Positions 53,983-64,000 of a DNA stretch of 64,000 nt are shown piece after piece. The position numbers were made by a program, and so were the translations under genes. A model generated the notes under the pieces. That model searched no databases and was not told the DNA's origin. It worked only from the letters and a program-made list of their open reading frames with translations. The DNA comes from Cerrena zonata (taxonomy: Eukaryota > Basidiomycota > Agaricomycetes > Polyporales > Cerrenaceae). The number at the start of each line of letters is the position of its first letter. Positions within the stretch are counted from its first letter, which is position 1. The stretch is taken from the NCBI GenBank assembly GCA_038087015.1, contig JASBNA010000007.1:62001-126000 (forward strand), in the 5' to 3' direction.

Positions 53983-54270
53983 GTGCCTAGTTAACTACAT
54001 CATTATTTACTTATATTTGTTTGTAATACACCCATATATGGATTAATGTGATTATATAATAGCCAGTATTGAGCGCCCACCGGCAAAGTGAAATCTGAGA
54101 ACATACTCCATGTCTTTGCTTATGTAATGGGGAAAACATACCATGTATGGTAATCTTCTACCACAACATATATCCCATATGTTGTTTGCCCCATAGCTCC
54201 CCCAGTTTCTATCCAAATCACATGCTTCTTTTTGCTACCAGGCTTCATTTCTCAAGCTCTATCCAATGGT
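53983..54270 (+). repeat. Third partial copy of R2, direct orientation
   Basis: 288 bp matching 32343-32630 (offset 21640) with only two differences near its left edge (53987 and 53992). Beyond 54270 the match drops abruptly to a diverged R2-like unit (54271-54420). Confidence 0.9.
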
Positions 54271-54786
54271 GCTCACATCACCCCAAATAAGGTTCAAAAA
54301 CATCCCATATTCTGCTTTTCCCCCTAAAACATATCTTGTTGGCCTTATATCTCTCCCACTTTCTATCCAAATCACCTTCTTTCTTTTGCTACTATGCTCT
54401 ATTTCTTAGGCTCTACTCATTCACATTATTCATATAACAATTGAGTGAGGTTAGTTTGCTACAATTTCACATCTTTGCAATTACCAGAGCTTATAGAGCC
54501 AACCTCACTCTAGGGTTCAACAAGTGCTCAGTTTTCCCACACTCAACCCAAATCTCAATTTTGCTCATATCTCAACATTCTCTCTATCAACTCATTTTGC
54601 TTTTGGAAGTTGACTTATAGTACAAACTTTGAGTTGTTCTATGGTCAAGTTTTGAGAGCAAAAGATGCAGTAGTTGTGAAGATATGAGCTAGACAAAATT
54701 GACTATAAACCCTAGATTAGGGCTAGATAGTGGTTTCACGTTATGGTACAAGTGCCTCAGCAAAGTTCGGACAAGAAAAACAATAC
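54271..54786. other. Diverged R2-like unit and non-coding flank
   Basis: 54271-54420 resembles the second R2 tandem unit (ATCCAAATCACCTTCTTTC, GCTCTA). GAGTGAGGTTAG near 54445 and an inverted CAACCTCACTC near 54503 form a loose hairpin. No gene. Confidence 0.45.
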
Positions 54787-56250
54787 CTTTGTACCTCAGG
54801 AATTGTAATCTTTTTTCACTCGATATGATAGATATTTGCCCTTTTTGACATAGCATGCTAAACATTGTTCAGGATAGTCCCCAACATGAATAGCAAAAAT
54901 AGGATAGCAACAATGAACTACACCATCTCCACTTTGCATTAAAATACCACTTTTGCCAGAATCAATAGCTGGTTGCAACAAAAAGCAAAGACAAGCATGA
55001 CAAAGATTTGCATGCATACGAGTGCGTGATGCTTTATTATCTGTATGCTCCATTTTAGTGGTAGGTAAATATACAAGTAGGATCTGCCTCTGTTTAGATA
55101 GTTTACAACAAATTTCTTTAGGTATGTTGCCAATAGTCAGATAGACTGGGTAGCAAACTTTGCCTTTGAAATGAGTAAGCTGAGTCTTGTCTGTAAAAAT
55201 AATAATAAGGATAACAGTAACATTTTTATTCCCATTTTTTTCTATTTCTTTCAGAGTACTCTACCACCATTTTCCAGTATACATATCATGATATAGCTGC
55301 ATAGTCATATCTTCATTGACATAATGCTGTTCAGGAGCTAAAAGCAGATGCTCAATAAAGTTGGCATCACCAAATAATGCACAAATACAGTCAAGGATAG
55401 ATCTGTAATAAAGTTCAAAGGACTCTTTCCCAATGACCACTTGTTTATAATAAAATTGTAGATGTCCAGGTAGATTTGTATCTATTATTTGGTTGAGCTC
55501 TCTGGAGTTTTTGAATTATAATCCAAGGTTTTCTTGTAGCTAGAGAAATATAAGTTATTTAGATATTATAAAATATTAACACAATGCTTATATCCTGAAT
55601 TTTCAACAACTTATTCAAGGCATTGGACCCTGGTCCCCTAAGTTTTGCCTATCTAGCAATATCCCAGTTTAACTTGTTTTCAAAAGGTGCATAGGGATCT
55701 GTATTAGAATTAGGAATCTGAGCACTATAGTCTGCAAAAGCATTTGACTCCAAAATATCAGAATCTGGTACACCAGCACTAGAATCAGGATAATGATCTG
55801 TAAATTTCTTGACAGTAATTGGCTGTCATAGTTGGTTTTCAACATTCTGTCTTCCTGCAGTAAGGTGCTCAGATGCAAGTGCATCAGCCTCAGGCTGAGC
55901 TTGTGGAAGATTGGTAGCAGGAGGGTCCAAAGATGGTTCCCAGACTCTGTTATCATCATCAATGATATTTGTTTCTTCAATTTCTGAGTCACTGTTATCA
56001 AAATCTGCTTTATCATCTTTATCAAACTCTGGATCAGAGTCTGAATCATCACTAAATAATTCTGGCAAGATCTCTTCTGAGTCAAAGCCTTCTTGAAACT
56101 CCACATGTAAGAGATCATTATCCACTTGTATGCCATGAAGGTCTGGTATGTCATCCTGTGAAGGTAAACCAGGGGAATATGCCAATTCTGGCTGGGAAAT
56201 CCCATATTGAGATGTCTGTTCTGAGTTAGAACTTCCATCATCAGAAGAGT
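54787..56250 (-). pseudogene. Plavaka-type (CACTA-like) transposase remnant
   Basis: Minus-strand pieces in order: an acidic N-terminal region (56185-55826), then DPYAPFENKLNWDIAR and, after a TAG, AKLRGPGSNALNKLL (about 55705-55615), then ESFELYYRSILDCICALFGD (about 55420), YHDMYTGKWW, a TAG, FTDKTQLTHFKGKVCYPVYL, TIGNIPKEI, SKQRQILLVYLPTTKMEHTD, SGDGVVHCCYPIFAIHVGDY and PEQCLACYVKKGKYL, ending near 54808. The blocks 'N(P)YAPF-S-LDW--ARWAK-RGPGS', 'SSDKTQ-T-F--K-AYPVYLTIGN-PK' and 'DYPEQ-LV' are those I associate with the Plavaka family of Agaricomycetes. At least three stops (TGA after VENQL; TAG after DIAR; TAG after KWW). The zinc-finger start and the C-terminal half are not seen. Confidence 0.78.
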
Positions 56251-57016
56251 TAAAATTACTATGATTAAATTTGAATATCAGTCTCTTTAAATCATATTAT
56301 TTAAATTACATATATAGCAGGATCAGAGGGCTCAGCAGAATCAGAGGCAGGATAAAACTGGTTTCTCAAGAAATCCCAATACACCTGTTTACAGTGTGGT
56401 TTCTGAGTCATTCACAGGTGTTTCCATAGATTTGAGTCACTACTAAAGGCTCAGTTGAAACCATTGCAAGGGAACATAGTTTGCATGAAGTTGAAGGGGG
56501 AGGGATGAACAGTTAGGGGGAAAGAGCACTCAGAGAAGTGTGAGCCTGACTTGGAGACTCCAAAGAGCCTAAGTGCAAGATCAGGTGTGATATGACTATC
56601 ACACGCATGTGACTTGTGTCACCCATGCTGCCAGTGATACAGGTGTGGCAGTAGTTGACCTCTCATCAACAAGTTGAACCTACGGTAATTACAACATAGT
56701 TTTTGAATTCCATATGTTCACTGTATACTCACACTCCTTTTATTCAGGTATTTTCCTTTCTACTTCTACTCCCACTAGTAATGCCACCCAGAATGGCCAG
56801 TTATGAGAAATTAACTCGCGTAGAGAAATCATCTTGGATGTGAGCACTCAACAGAGAAACGTAGTAACAAGAAGCCCAAGATCTGATTGATAGCACACAA
56901 GGTAAGCTTCTCTGACATTATCACCTTCCTTGATACTGAGATAGGCTATCAGGTCCGAGAGCACCTAAGCCCCAGACACGGACATTAGAAGATGACAGTG
57001 AGTGCAACCCCATTTA
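56251..57016. other. Non-coding flank
   Basis: No gene recognised. The segment near 56760-57005 has a few short Arg/Ser-rich frames without a family match. Confidence 0.35.
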
Positions 57017-57504
57017 CACTGGGTATAATACCAAATTTTATAGCATAAAAAAGCAAGGAAAGATTTTAGAAAAAGTCCCAGCTTTTTTACTAGACTTTGC
57101 ACTCTAAAAAATCAAAAAAGATTCAGAATAGTTGTAAAATCTTTTGCAGCTAAAGAAGATGAAAGGAGTCTGAATTTTTAGTCTCATAAAATTCTCTATC
57201 GCTAAACAAACCAGTCTATTAGCCTATAAATCAACTTGTTAACTTGTCAACTTACTTACTAACAGTCTAATATGGCTAGAAGTCAACTAGTAAGTAGGTC
57301 AATAGGCCTGTAGATTAAGTGATAGAAGTTTTTATGAGACCAAAGATTCTGAATCTTTTTATCTTCTTTAACTGCAAAAGATTTTACAACTATTCTGAAT
57401 CTTTTTTGATTTTTTAGAGTGCAAAGTCTAGTAAAAAAGCTGGGACTTTTTCTAAAATCTTTTCTTGCTCTTTTATGGTTAAAAATTCTGTATTATACTC
57501 AGTG
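57017..57504. mobile_element. Foldback/MITE-like DNA element M3 (CACTGG termini)
   Basis: 488 bp with long inverted arms: CACTGGGTATAATAC at the left and GTATTATACTCAGTG at the right. The arms share CAAGGAAAGATTTTAGAAAA, GTCCCAGCTTTTTTACTAGA and AAAAGATTCAGAATAGTTGT as complements. A second copy starts at 63652. No coding capacity. No clear 3-bp duplication (TTA left, ACT right). Confidence 0.85.
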
Positions 57505-57513
57505 ACTGATATC

Positions 57514-57785
57514 CCCTTTCTTGAGCAATTGAGGCATGCATTCAAGGAAGATGTAATCAATATTGAGGTGCAGCATGCAGTGCTAGACCAAAAGCGGACA
57601 TTGGCAAGGCAGGCATTGGAAGATATACAATACCAGATCATGTTCCTGAGGCAGCAACAGGATAATCCCTGCAGAGGTGATTAGCAGGTAGACAGTGTCT
57701 CCTTTGGAAATCCTACATTACTTATGGATGCAGATGACCCAATAGAGGGACCATCTACAGAATCACAACATCTTAAGGCCACATA
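57514..57785 (+). pseudogene. Decayed coiled-coil-like module, copy 1
   Basis: DIPFLEQLRHAFKEDVINIE, VQHAVLDQKRTLARQALEDI, QYQIMFLRQQQDN, then (after a TAG) SFGNPTLLMDADDPIEGPST. A related module at 61755-62030 keeps the same order. The heptad-like Leu spacing suggests a coiled coil. No known family recognised. It begins directly after element M3, which may have cut off an upstream part. Confidence 0.45.
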
Positions 57786-58400
57786 GCTTGAGATAAATAT
57801 GTATCTACTTCTTGAATGTACCTGTAGTTCTCTTTAATGTCGAATCATGTTCCTAATCAATCAGAATATTGCCTTTGAGAACACAGTGCAGAGTATAACT
57901 ATGTCATCATCCACTTGGTCATCTGCAGACTCTACAACTATGAACATCAGCAATAATAAGATAGGAAATTATCCACAGATTGAAAAGAAATGTTTGATTC
58001 ATGTCACAGTAATAGATATTAAGATCTTATGGGATATACTAGTCATATTACCTTCACAAACCTGGTATCTATGGATGCGGATTGCAGATAGCACATCGCA
58101 TGCTACTCTGCATGGGGCTGACATCTTCAATTACTGTGATCTTACAACAAATAGTAGAGTGTGCTGTTGACCTCGACCCACTCACCTCAAGTGCATACTA
58201 GACATATTATTACAGCAAGACTTTGTTGGAGGAAATCTATATGTTTTGACCCTGTTGAAGTTTTAACTTTCTCAATACCATTGGGCCAATGTCGTATTTT
58301 CTTCATTAAAATAGATCACAAGATATGTATCAATAAATGATGACAGTATATTATATGCTAAAGCCAGCTATCAACAAGATATGGAATGATTGTTACTCAA
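57786..58400. other. Unsupported frame 57847-58170 and flank
   Basis: The 107-codon plus frame has no motif I recognise and no supporting context. Nothing else seen. Confidence 0.3.
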
Positions 58401-58410
58401 AGCCTTGCCC

Positions 58411-58780
58411 TCAAAACTTGTTATTGGTGGACCACATTAGCTCTTGAGGATCAGAAGCATCATGATCCTGATCTTCGCAGATCGCTTTGTATAATTCAAT
58501 GTTGCTTGAATTTTGATTATCTACAGGTGGAATATCTGACAACAAACTTGAAATATCGGGTGAGGGTGAGCACACATAGCAGCAACAAAGATTGCCATCC
58601 AGGTGAATATTGTGTTTAACACATGCTATGCACACAGGGCATGGCATGCAGCTATGATCATGGGCAAAGTGGCATTTATAACATCTGCTGCAGAACAGAC
58701 AATGTTCATGAGTGGCACCTGTGTATGTCTTGATGCTCTCTTCAGAGATGCATTCTTTGACAAAGCCATCTTTACCTATG
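58411..58780 (-). pseudogene. Cys/His-rich zinc-binding-like fragment, cut by solo LTR
   Basis: The minus-strand frame enters from the LTR border at 58783. It reads THEHCLFCSRCYKCHFAHDH, SCMPCPVCIACVKHNIHLDG and NLCCCYVCSPSPDISSLLSD before running out near 58411. At least eleven Cys and several His in about 45 residues, spaced as CxxC pairs, suggest one or two treble-clef or RING-like zinc sites. The exact family is not recognised; it could belong to the KDZ-associated cysteine clusters. The upstream part is on the other side of the LTR or lost. Confidence 0.45.
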
Positions 58781-58783
58781 TGA

Positions 58784-59170
58784 TGTTAAACTTCATATTT
58801 TGGTGATGTTCCACCTTATCTATTCTATCTTTTGACTTCATAAATGGACTCTGTAGACACTCAGCTTCCAGTAGCACTTTTCTCCTTCGCTCTAGCTTCA
58901 GTATTTAGTGCTCCACCCAATGCAGGGCGGACTTGTGTTTCATTTCACTTTTCTTTGCTTATTGCCAAGCCTTCAGCGCTTAACTCAGCTATAGCCAAGT
59001 TCTCCTTCCTATCTAGTATGCCTAGTTGCTTTCAGGGCTCTCTAACTGCTCTCATTGTGTTCCAGGCAAGTATTGTAATTACCTCTCAATCTAACTGCTC
59101 TCATTGTGTTCCAGAGCATTTGTGTGTCCCCCAGGTCGATCTATTCCCTGGTTTAAGTCACCCTTTAACA
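58784..59170 (+). mobile_element. Solo copia LTR (387 bp)
   Basis: TGTTAAACTTCATATTTTGG...CCCTTTAACA, same family and same length form as the solo LTR in the copia integrase, with scattered transitions (for example AAATGGACTC, GGGCGGAC, TTTAAGTCACC). The flanks TGTGA and CATGA match only partly, so the duplication has decayed. It interrupts the Cys-rich fragment. Confidence 0.9.
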
Positions 59171-60600
59171 CATGATGCCATGTGTGCCCTTGAAAAGTGG
59201 CCAGATTGTAATGATATAAGGTTTTCTACATTGTAGTTGAACAGGTAGATAACACTGCAGCTGTGACATTTCTATACTAACCTTGTTGGTAAGGATGTCT
59301 TTCACATTGCTATCAAACAGGATCAATCAGTCTCATGATATCCGCCGCTTTAGATAATGTCTACTTTAACTCTTTGAAATATTCTAGGTCACCTCCTCTG
59401 TCTGTATAAGCCTTCAAATGCTGTGAGATGGTTGCAAAATCATAAAAGCTTTGTGTCTGACCTATACAGTCATTCATTGCCATACTTGGAGAATGTGCTC
59501 ATCCATCCAAGTAGGGTCTACGCTGAACTAAACATATTAATAAAAAGTGAGTACACATACTTCAAATGAGTGGAATCTAAGCTTACTAGAATGTATAGCT
59601 CATACTTGTTGTCAAATCCCATGATGATGAGAAGTTGACCTACTTGACCCCTGAAGGGCTGGGTATATAGGAAATACTCCTAGTAAACTTAAAATCACAG
59701 AAAGGACTATTTTGAAATGAAATAGAAATTTACAGCTCATAGACAAATTGATATTAAAATCAATGCTATCCCTTGTATAGTCACAGACATCAAAATGAGG
59801 TAAAGTACCATGGAGCATCAAGTCTACTAATGAGAATAGTTCAGCATATACCAGAAGAGAGAAATAGAGAGGATAGAATAATTGAAATTGGGGAGCCAAA
59901 TCAACACATATGGTGAACCTGTGCCCTGAATTCAAACATTGGTCATCTCTCTGTCACAGTAATACATGCATTCAGCTCCTACACCTGCTCATCCTAGAAG
60001 ACACTAGCACGGTTGTATACTACAATCAACATAGGGATTGGATGTTCAGGCAACACAGGGATTGGATGTTCAGGCAATGTAATCGCAAGCTTGCAGTGGA
60101 ATATTAGATCTTAAAGGATGTGCGGGGCTCTACAATATATCATTTAGATTTAAACTGAGTTACTATCAGCGTGCACATAGAATCTGCAGGTGCAGAACTG
60201 GCAGAGTTTACCACCAATGTACGATTTAAAGATAAAGTGGTATACATATATGTCTCAGAATACATAGGATATTCAATATATATATATCAGATAGAACTTC
60301 TTCCTATGGGTGCATCAACCACATGGCATGTGAGAATTATGTATAAAGTAGTTGGACCTATTGCAATACTAAACACATTCACTCTTCTACAATACCAGCG
60401 CACTGAAAACAAGGAGTGAAGATGACATATACCAGCACACAGTCAAATATTGACAAACACTCAGCTAATGTCCACATTAGCTTCACACACTGGGCCAACC
60501 ATATGATCGGCATTCTTGCACAGAGGGGGAATATATATGTAGTGTGGTTTAGAGAGGTTCATAAGGAGTTGGTTAGTGACCAGCTCAACTTTGCTAAATG
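59171..60600. other. No supported gene; contains a 24-bp tandem duplication
   Basis: Short frames on both strands without motifs (for example 59612-59935 minus, 60171-60419 plus). A 24-bp unit containing GGGATTGGATGTTCAGGCAA is duplicated at about 60029-60076. Confidence 0.4.
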
Positions 60601-60619
60601 ATTGCTAACATTTCACAGA

Positions 60620-62030
60620 TGAACATCCATCATCGATAGTACCTCCACGCTGATATAGAGGAAGGTCTGTGCATCGTGCACAACTACATCAGGAACCATT
60701 GGGAAACATATTGGGCTACTGTTGTAGGTAATCTAGCACCAAACTTCAATGCAAGCCCCCCTCCACCAGATTCAAAACAGCCTCCGTGATTTCTGAAGAG
60801 GTCCATTACACCCTCACAGGAAGGATCCGCAGGGCTATTGTCTCAGCAGGAGATAGATAGACATCACACTAGCAAGACACAGTTGCATACAGACTCTGCA
60901 CCCCCCTCACAGATCTCACAAGCTTCAGCTCCACCATTCACAAAGAGCTCCACCATTTGTTCAAATAAGCTGCCTGTATCAAGTGAGGTAGCTAACTCTG
61001 ACTCAATCAAGATTGGGTGACCTTCAAAGTGTCCATGACCTGCAAAGGATAAAGGATGAGACCAAGACAAGGGCAAGGATAAAGGAAAGGGTAAAGAAAA
61101 AGATGATGACAATGAAGGAGCTATTCGACAGGAAAAATCAGACTGTGGTTCTACTTGTGAGTATTCTCATTTCAAGTATGAGGCTAAACATGTCATACAT
61201 CTTCTAACAGCGGCAGAAAATCAGAGCATCAGGGCACTAGTCATCTGGAATAACCTGTTCCTTCCAGTTGGTGATGCATCTCCTCCTGGTGACAAAACCA
61301 TAGCACTGCTAGTGACCTGCTCATGCTCAACAAACAACCCATCTTCTGTAGGTGCTGTGGGTACAATCAAATCGAACACAGTTACCACTGGCAATATGCT
61401 TCTGAAAGTGCCAAGCATGTCACTTGAACAGAATGTTGCCTCACCATTCTTCTCAACACAGCCACTATCACTGGAGCCGCAGCAGCATGCCACACAGCCA
61501 GCTACACCTCCACCTGGCCTTAATAGGGAGAGACCTACTGTAAGCACTGTCCCGCGGGAGCAACCCAATAGTTCATTGCACACTACTGGCCATCCTGGGA
61601 CCATTCCTCCCTCACAAACCTCAGCTCTATTGGATATTCAGCTGCAGAGCACAGCAGCCTCTGCACTCTCTGCAATTATTCAACCAATGGTTCAATCTTA
61701 TAGTCCACTCCTCGCCACATCATCTTCATCATTTCATTATAGCAGGCTCTTGCTCGAGGAAGTTATGAATATACCATTCCTTGAGTGATTAGAAAAGGCA
61801 TACAGGAAAGAATTCATCGAACTTGAGGTAAAATGCATGGTCTTGAATCACAAACTAGAGGTGACAAAGAAGGTCATAGAAGATATACAATAGTGCATCA
61901 GCTTGTTAAAGCAGGGACAGTGTGATATTCAGAAAGAGGCTTAGGAGGCCAGTTCTCAGTTTTTTGGTCAACCTGTGCTACTGATGGATCAGGATGACCC
62001 AATGGAGGGGCCCTCAACTTTATCTTGAAG
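60620..62030 (+). pseudogene. Decayed gene with Pro/Ser-rich region and coiled-coil-like module, copy 2
   Basis: Plus-strand pieces: EEGLCIVHNYIRNHWETYWA (about 60650), a Lys/Asp-rich stretch (about 61060-61110), HLLTAAENQSIRALVIWNNL (about 61197), a Pro/Ser/Thr-rich region (61312-61750), then NIPFLE, a TGA at 61786-61788, KAYRKEFIELEVKCMVLNHK, VTKKVIEDIQ, a TAG, and FFGQPVLLMDQDDPMEGPST. The last part is the same module as 57514-57785. Several stops, so no longer expressed as one protein. No family recognised. Confidence 0.45.
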
Positions 62031-63004
62031 CCATAACATCTAATTTCCATGTTTCAGTCACTCTTGTTAACTAATATTGTAATATCTTGAAATTGCTGTA
62101 GCTTTTGTTTCTCAGATTATACTATGCTTTCTTGGTAACATGCTTTCTGTCCTCCAATCTGTTAGCCTACACCCACTCCGCTCACCATACAAAGAGAATA
62201 AAAACTTTCATATATTTGTATATTCAACTTGTACTCTCACCTACCATTACAGCCATAACAATAAAATGAAAGCTCAAACACATGCAAAATATAGGATGTG
62301 CATGACACATATAATCACAGAAGTCTAAATATAATTGTCAAAACAATGCTCATTGAATGAGACAGTCAAGGGTGGAATAAAATATGGGGAATATTACATG
62401 TCAAATATAGCAATCTAACTAGCAGAGGATAGCAGGGTTGGTAATGATTCTGAGGCTCAGGTATACTTATATATAAAAAGTCATATATCATAAGTGCAAA
62501 AGGTCAAAAATTAGATAACATTGCCACTAACAACCTCCAATTAGCACTTAGAGACAATACCAAAAAACCTTAGGCAACCCTAATCCTAAGAGTATAGACT
62601 AAAGTCAATGATTGACATATTGAGCAGACGCATTGTTGCCCACAGATACATCTGTAAGAGAATCAGTTATGTTATACAATATTACAAATATATGATTGAG
62701 GTGAAAGGAACTTATTGTATCCTCACACACATTGTGTATATTGTTTATAAGATCAACACATACAACACCAGATCAGGACTCAGATGCCTCAGCATTTGAA
62801 TTATTTTGCTCTCCATCTCTTTCTGCCCTTGTTTGTTCAAGATGTTCCAGTGCAGGTAATCTAAAAACATCTCCTATCTCCTTGCAAAGTTGTACAATAT
62901 GCAAGTGAAGAGCTTTGAGCTGATTTGATACCTCTGGGTATGTGTCGGATAGCGTAATAGGGCATGAGAGAGGTGTATCACATCAGTGATTAATGTTAGG
63001 AAAG
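62031..63004. other. Non-coding flank
   Basis: No supported gene; AT-rich with short frames only. Confidence 0.4.
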
Positions 63005-63378
63005 CACTGGGCTGGAAATCAGATTCTAGGTCTAATAAAAAGATGAAAAATCAGTCATAAAATGTAATGATTTTCAAGTAACTTTCTAGTTAAAGTTATA
63101 GATTTATTTTTTGGATATACAGAATTTTGCAAGAACTTTGAATTTTATTTTATGTTATTAAGTTTTTATTATAAAAAAAATGTGTCTTCAGTGGAAATTC
63201 ACAGTTTTAAGCTCCATATTCTATAAAGATCTTGTTTAATTCTTGTATTTACAAAATGCTATTAGAACTTTGAATTTTATTTTGTGTTTTTGACTGGAAA
63301 GTTACTTGAAAATTATTACATTTTATAACTGATTTTTCACCTTTTTATTGGGCCTAGAATTTGGTTTCTGGCCCAGTG
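63005..63378. mobile_element. Foldback/MITE-like DNA element M5 (CACTGGGC termini)
   Basis: 374 bp. Ends CACTGGGCTGGAAATCAGAT and a near-complementary TCTGGCCCAGTG. Long inverted arms share AAAAATCAGT(C/T)ATAAAATGTAAT and CAAGTAACTTTC. A central duplicated inverted block contains ACTTTGAATTTTATTTT(A/G)TGT. No clear target duplication (AAG left, TTT right). No coding capacity. Confidence 0.8.
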
Positions 63379-63651
63379 TTTGAGGGGGGATCAATAGTCC
63401 ATCTTTGATCAACAGCTTGGTCAGACATTTATACTCACTTCAATGTAGCATCTCAATATGGGATAGACCTACCTTTATCCTTTTCCTTTAACTTAATTTC
63501 ACCATCAGAGATCACTCCTCTCTTAGCCATTGATGTTGTTGCCACTATTGCATATTTAAAGTATGCTGAAGAGCTTTGCAAAAAATGAGAGTGTCTTGGA
63601 CAATCTCTTGCTACCACTTTTATAGAAGGCTCATCTATCGCATTCAACCAA
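63379..63651. other. Short flank before M4
   Basis: A minus-strand frame covers 63453-63737 but extends into the repeat M4, so it is not supported as a gene. Confidence 0.35.
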
Positions 63652-64000
63652 CACTGGGTATAATACCAAATTTTTAGGCATAAAAAAGCAAGGAAAGATT
63701 TGAGAAAAAGTCCCAGCTTTTTTACTAGACTTTGCACTCTAAAAAATCAAGAAAGATTCAGAATAGTTGTAAAATCTTTTGCAGCTAAAGAAGATGAAAG
63801 AAATCTGAATTTTTGGTCTCATAAAATTCTCTATCGCTAAACAAACCAGTCTATTAGCCTATAAATCAACTTGTTAACTTGTCAACTTACTTACTAACAG
63901 TCTAATATGGCTAGAAGTCAACTAGTAAGTAGGTCAATAGGCCTGTAGATTAAGTGATAGAAGTTTTTATGAGACCAAAGATTCTGAATCTTTTTATCTT
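63652..64000. mobile_element. Foldback/MITE-like DNA element M4 (second copy of M3), cut by the window edge
   Basis: CACTGGGTATAATACC start, then near-identical to 57017-57360, including GTCCCAGCTTTTTTACTAGA and the central CTATTAGCCTATAAATCAAC. It continues past the window end. Confidence 0.88.

Noticed and set aside
54440..54515. Inverted GAGTGAGGTT / AACCTCACTC pair considered as a small MITE
   Set aside because: Arms are only about 10 bp with no flanking duplication and no second copy.

Overview
This window looks like a transposon-dense, gene-poor stretch of a filamentous basidiomycete genome, probably an Agaricomycete. The evidence is small 55-59 bp GT-AG introns, two Ty3/gypsy chromoviruses, a Ty1/copia element, a Helitron fragment with the basidiomycete N-terminal module, and remnants of Plavaka (CACTA-like), hAT and KDZ-associated CxC5 genes. 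An F-box/LRR-type gene and an RTC4-like gene also fit. All family assignments are motif recognition by eye; no database was searched. I see no rRNA, tRNA, CRISPR or bacterial-type operon.

Layout. 1-6225: moderate-GC, mostly non-coding sequence with diverged copies of an unclassified repeat (R1). 6226-8494: the only gene that looks fully intact, a four-exon, 698-residue F-box-like protein whose F-box exon is tandemly duplicated. 8575-15317: a complete but dead Ty3/gypsy element (TSD TGATC, 285-bp LTRs) broken by a foldback DNA element in gag, a second insertion before its chromodomain, stops and frameshifts. 15524-16601: a hAT-like non-autonomous element. 16610-21162: low-coding sequence with another R1 copy that is split by a second foldback element with a clean 3-bp TSD. 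21163-23345: the 5' part of a Helitron. 23346-30195: a minus-strand Ty3/gypsy element (602-bp LTRs) that is almost intact except for one frameshift in integrase.

30196-54270: AT-rich sequence dominated by a near-perfect inverted duplication. Arms are 32338-39867 and 46439-53968 (7,530 bp each; paired coordinates always sum to 86306, so no net indel; two SNPs noticed). Each arm carries a dead hAT transposase, the N-terminus of an F-box gene and a Ty1/copia element with a nested solo LTR. Inside the left arm, 2.5 kb of the copia element is inverted in place with 2-bp GG/CC microhomology at both breakpoints. At the far edge of the right arm the sequence turns round again for 288 bp. The 6.6-kb spacer holds the copia RT/RNase H and 3' LTR, an RTC4-like gene fragment and a convergent CxC5/KDZ-associated pseudogene.

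54271-64000: a Plavaka transposase pseudogene, more foldback elements with CACTGG termini, a solo copia LTR, a Cys-rich fragment and two related decayed coiled-coil-like modules.

The genes do not form a pathway. The window records nested insertion, mutation by transitions (22 of 22 LTR-LTR differences in the two gypsy elements are transitions; most nonsense codons fit CGA to TGA or TGG to TAG/TGA) and a complex, recent, template-switch-like rearrangement. That rearrangement and the duplicated F-box exon are the most unusual things here.
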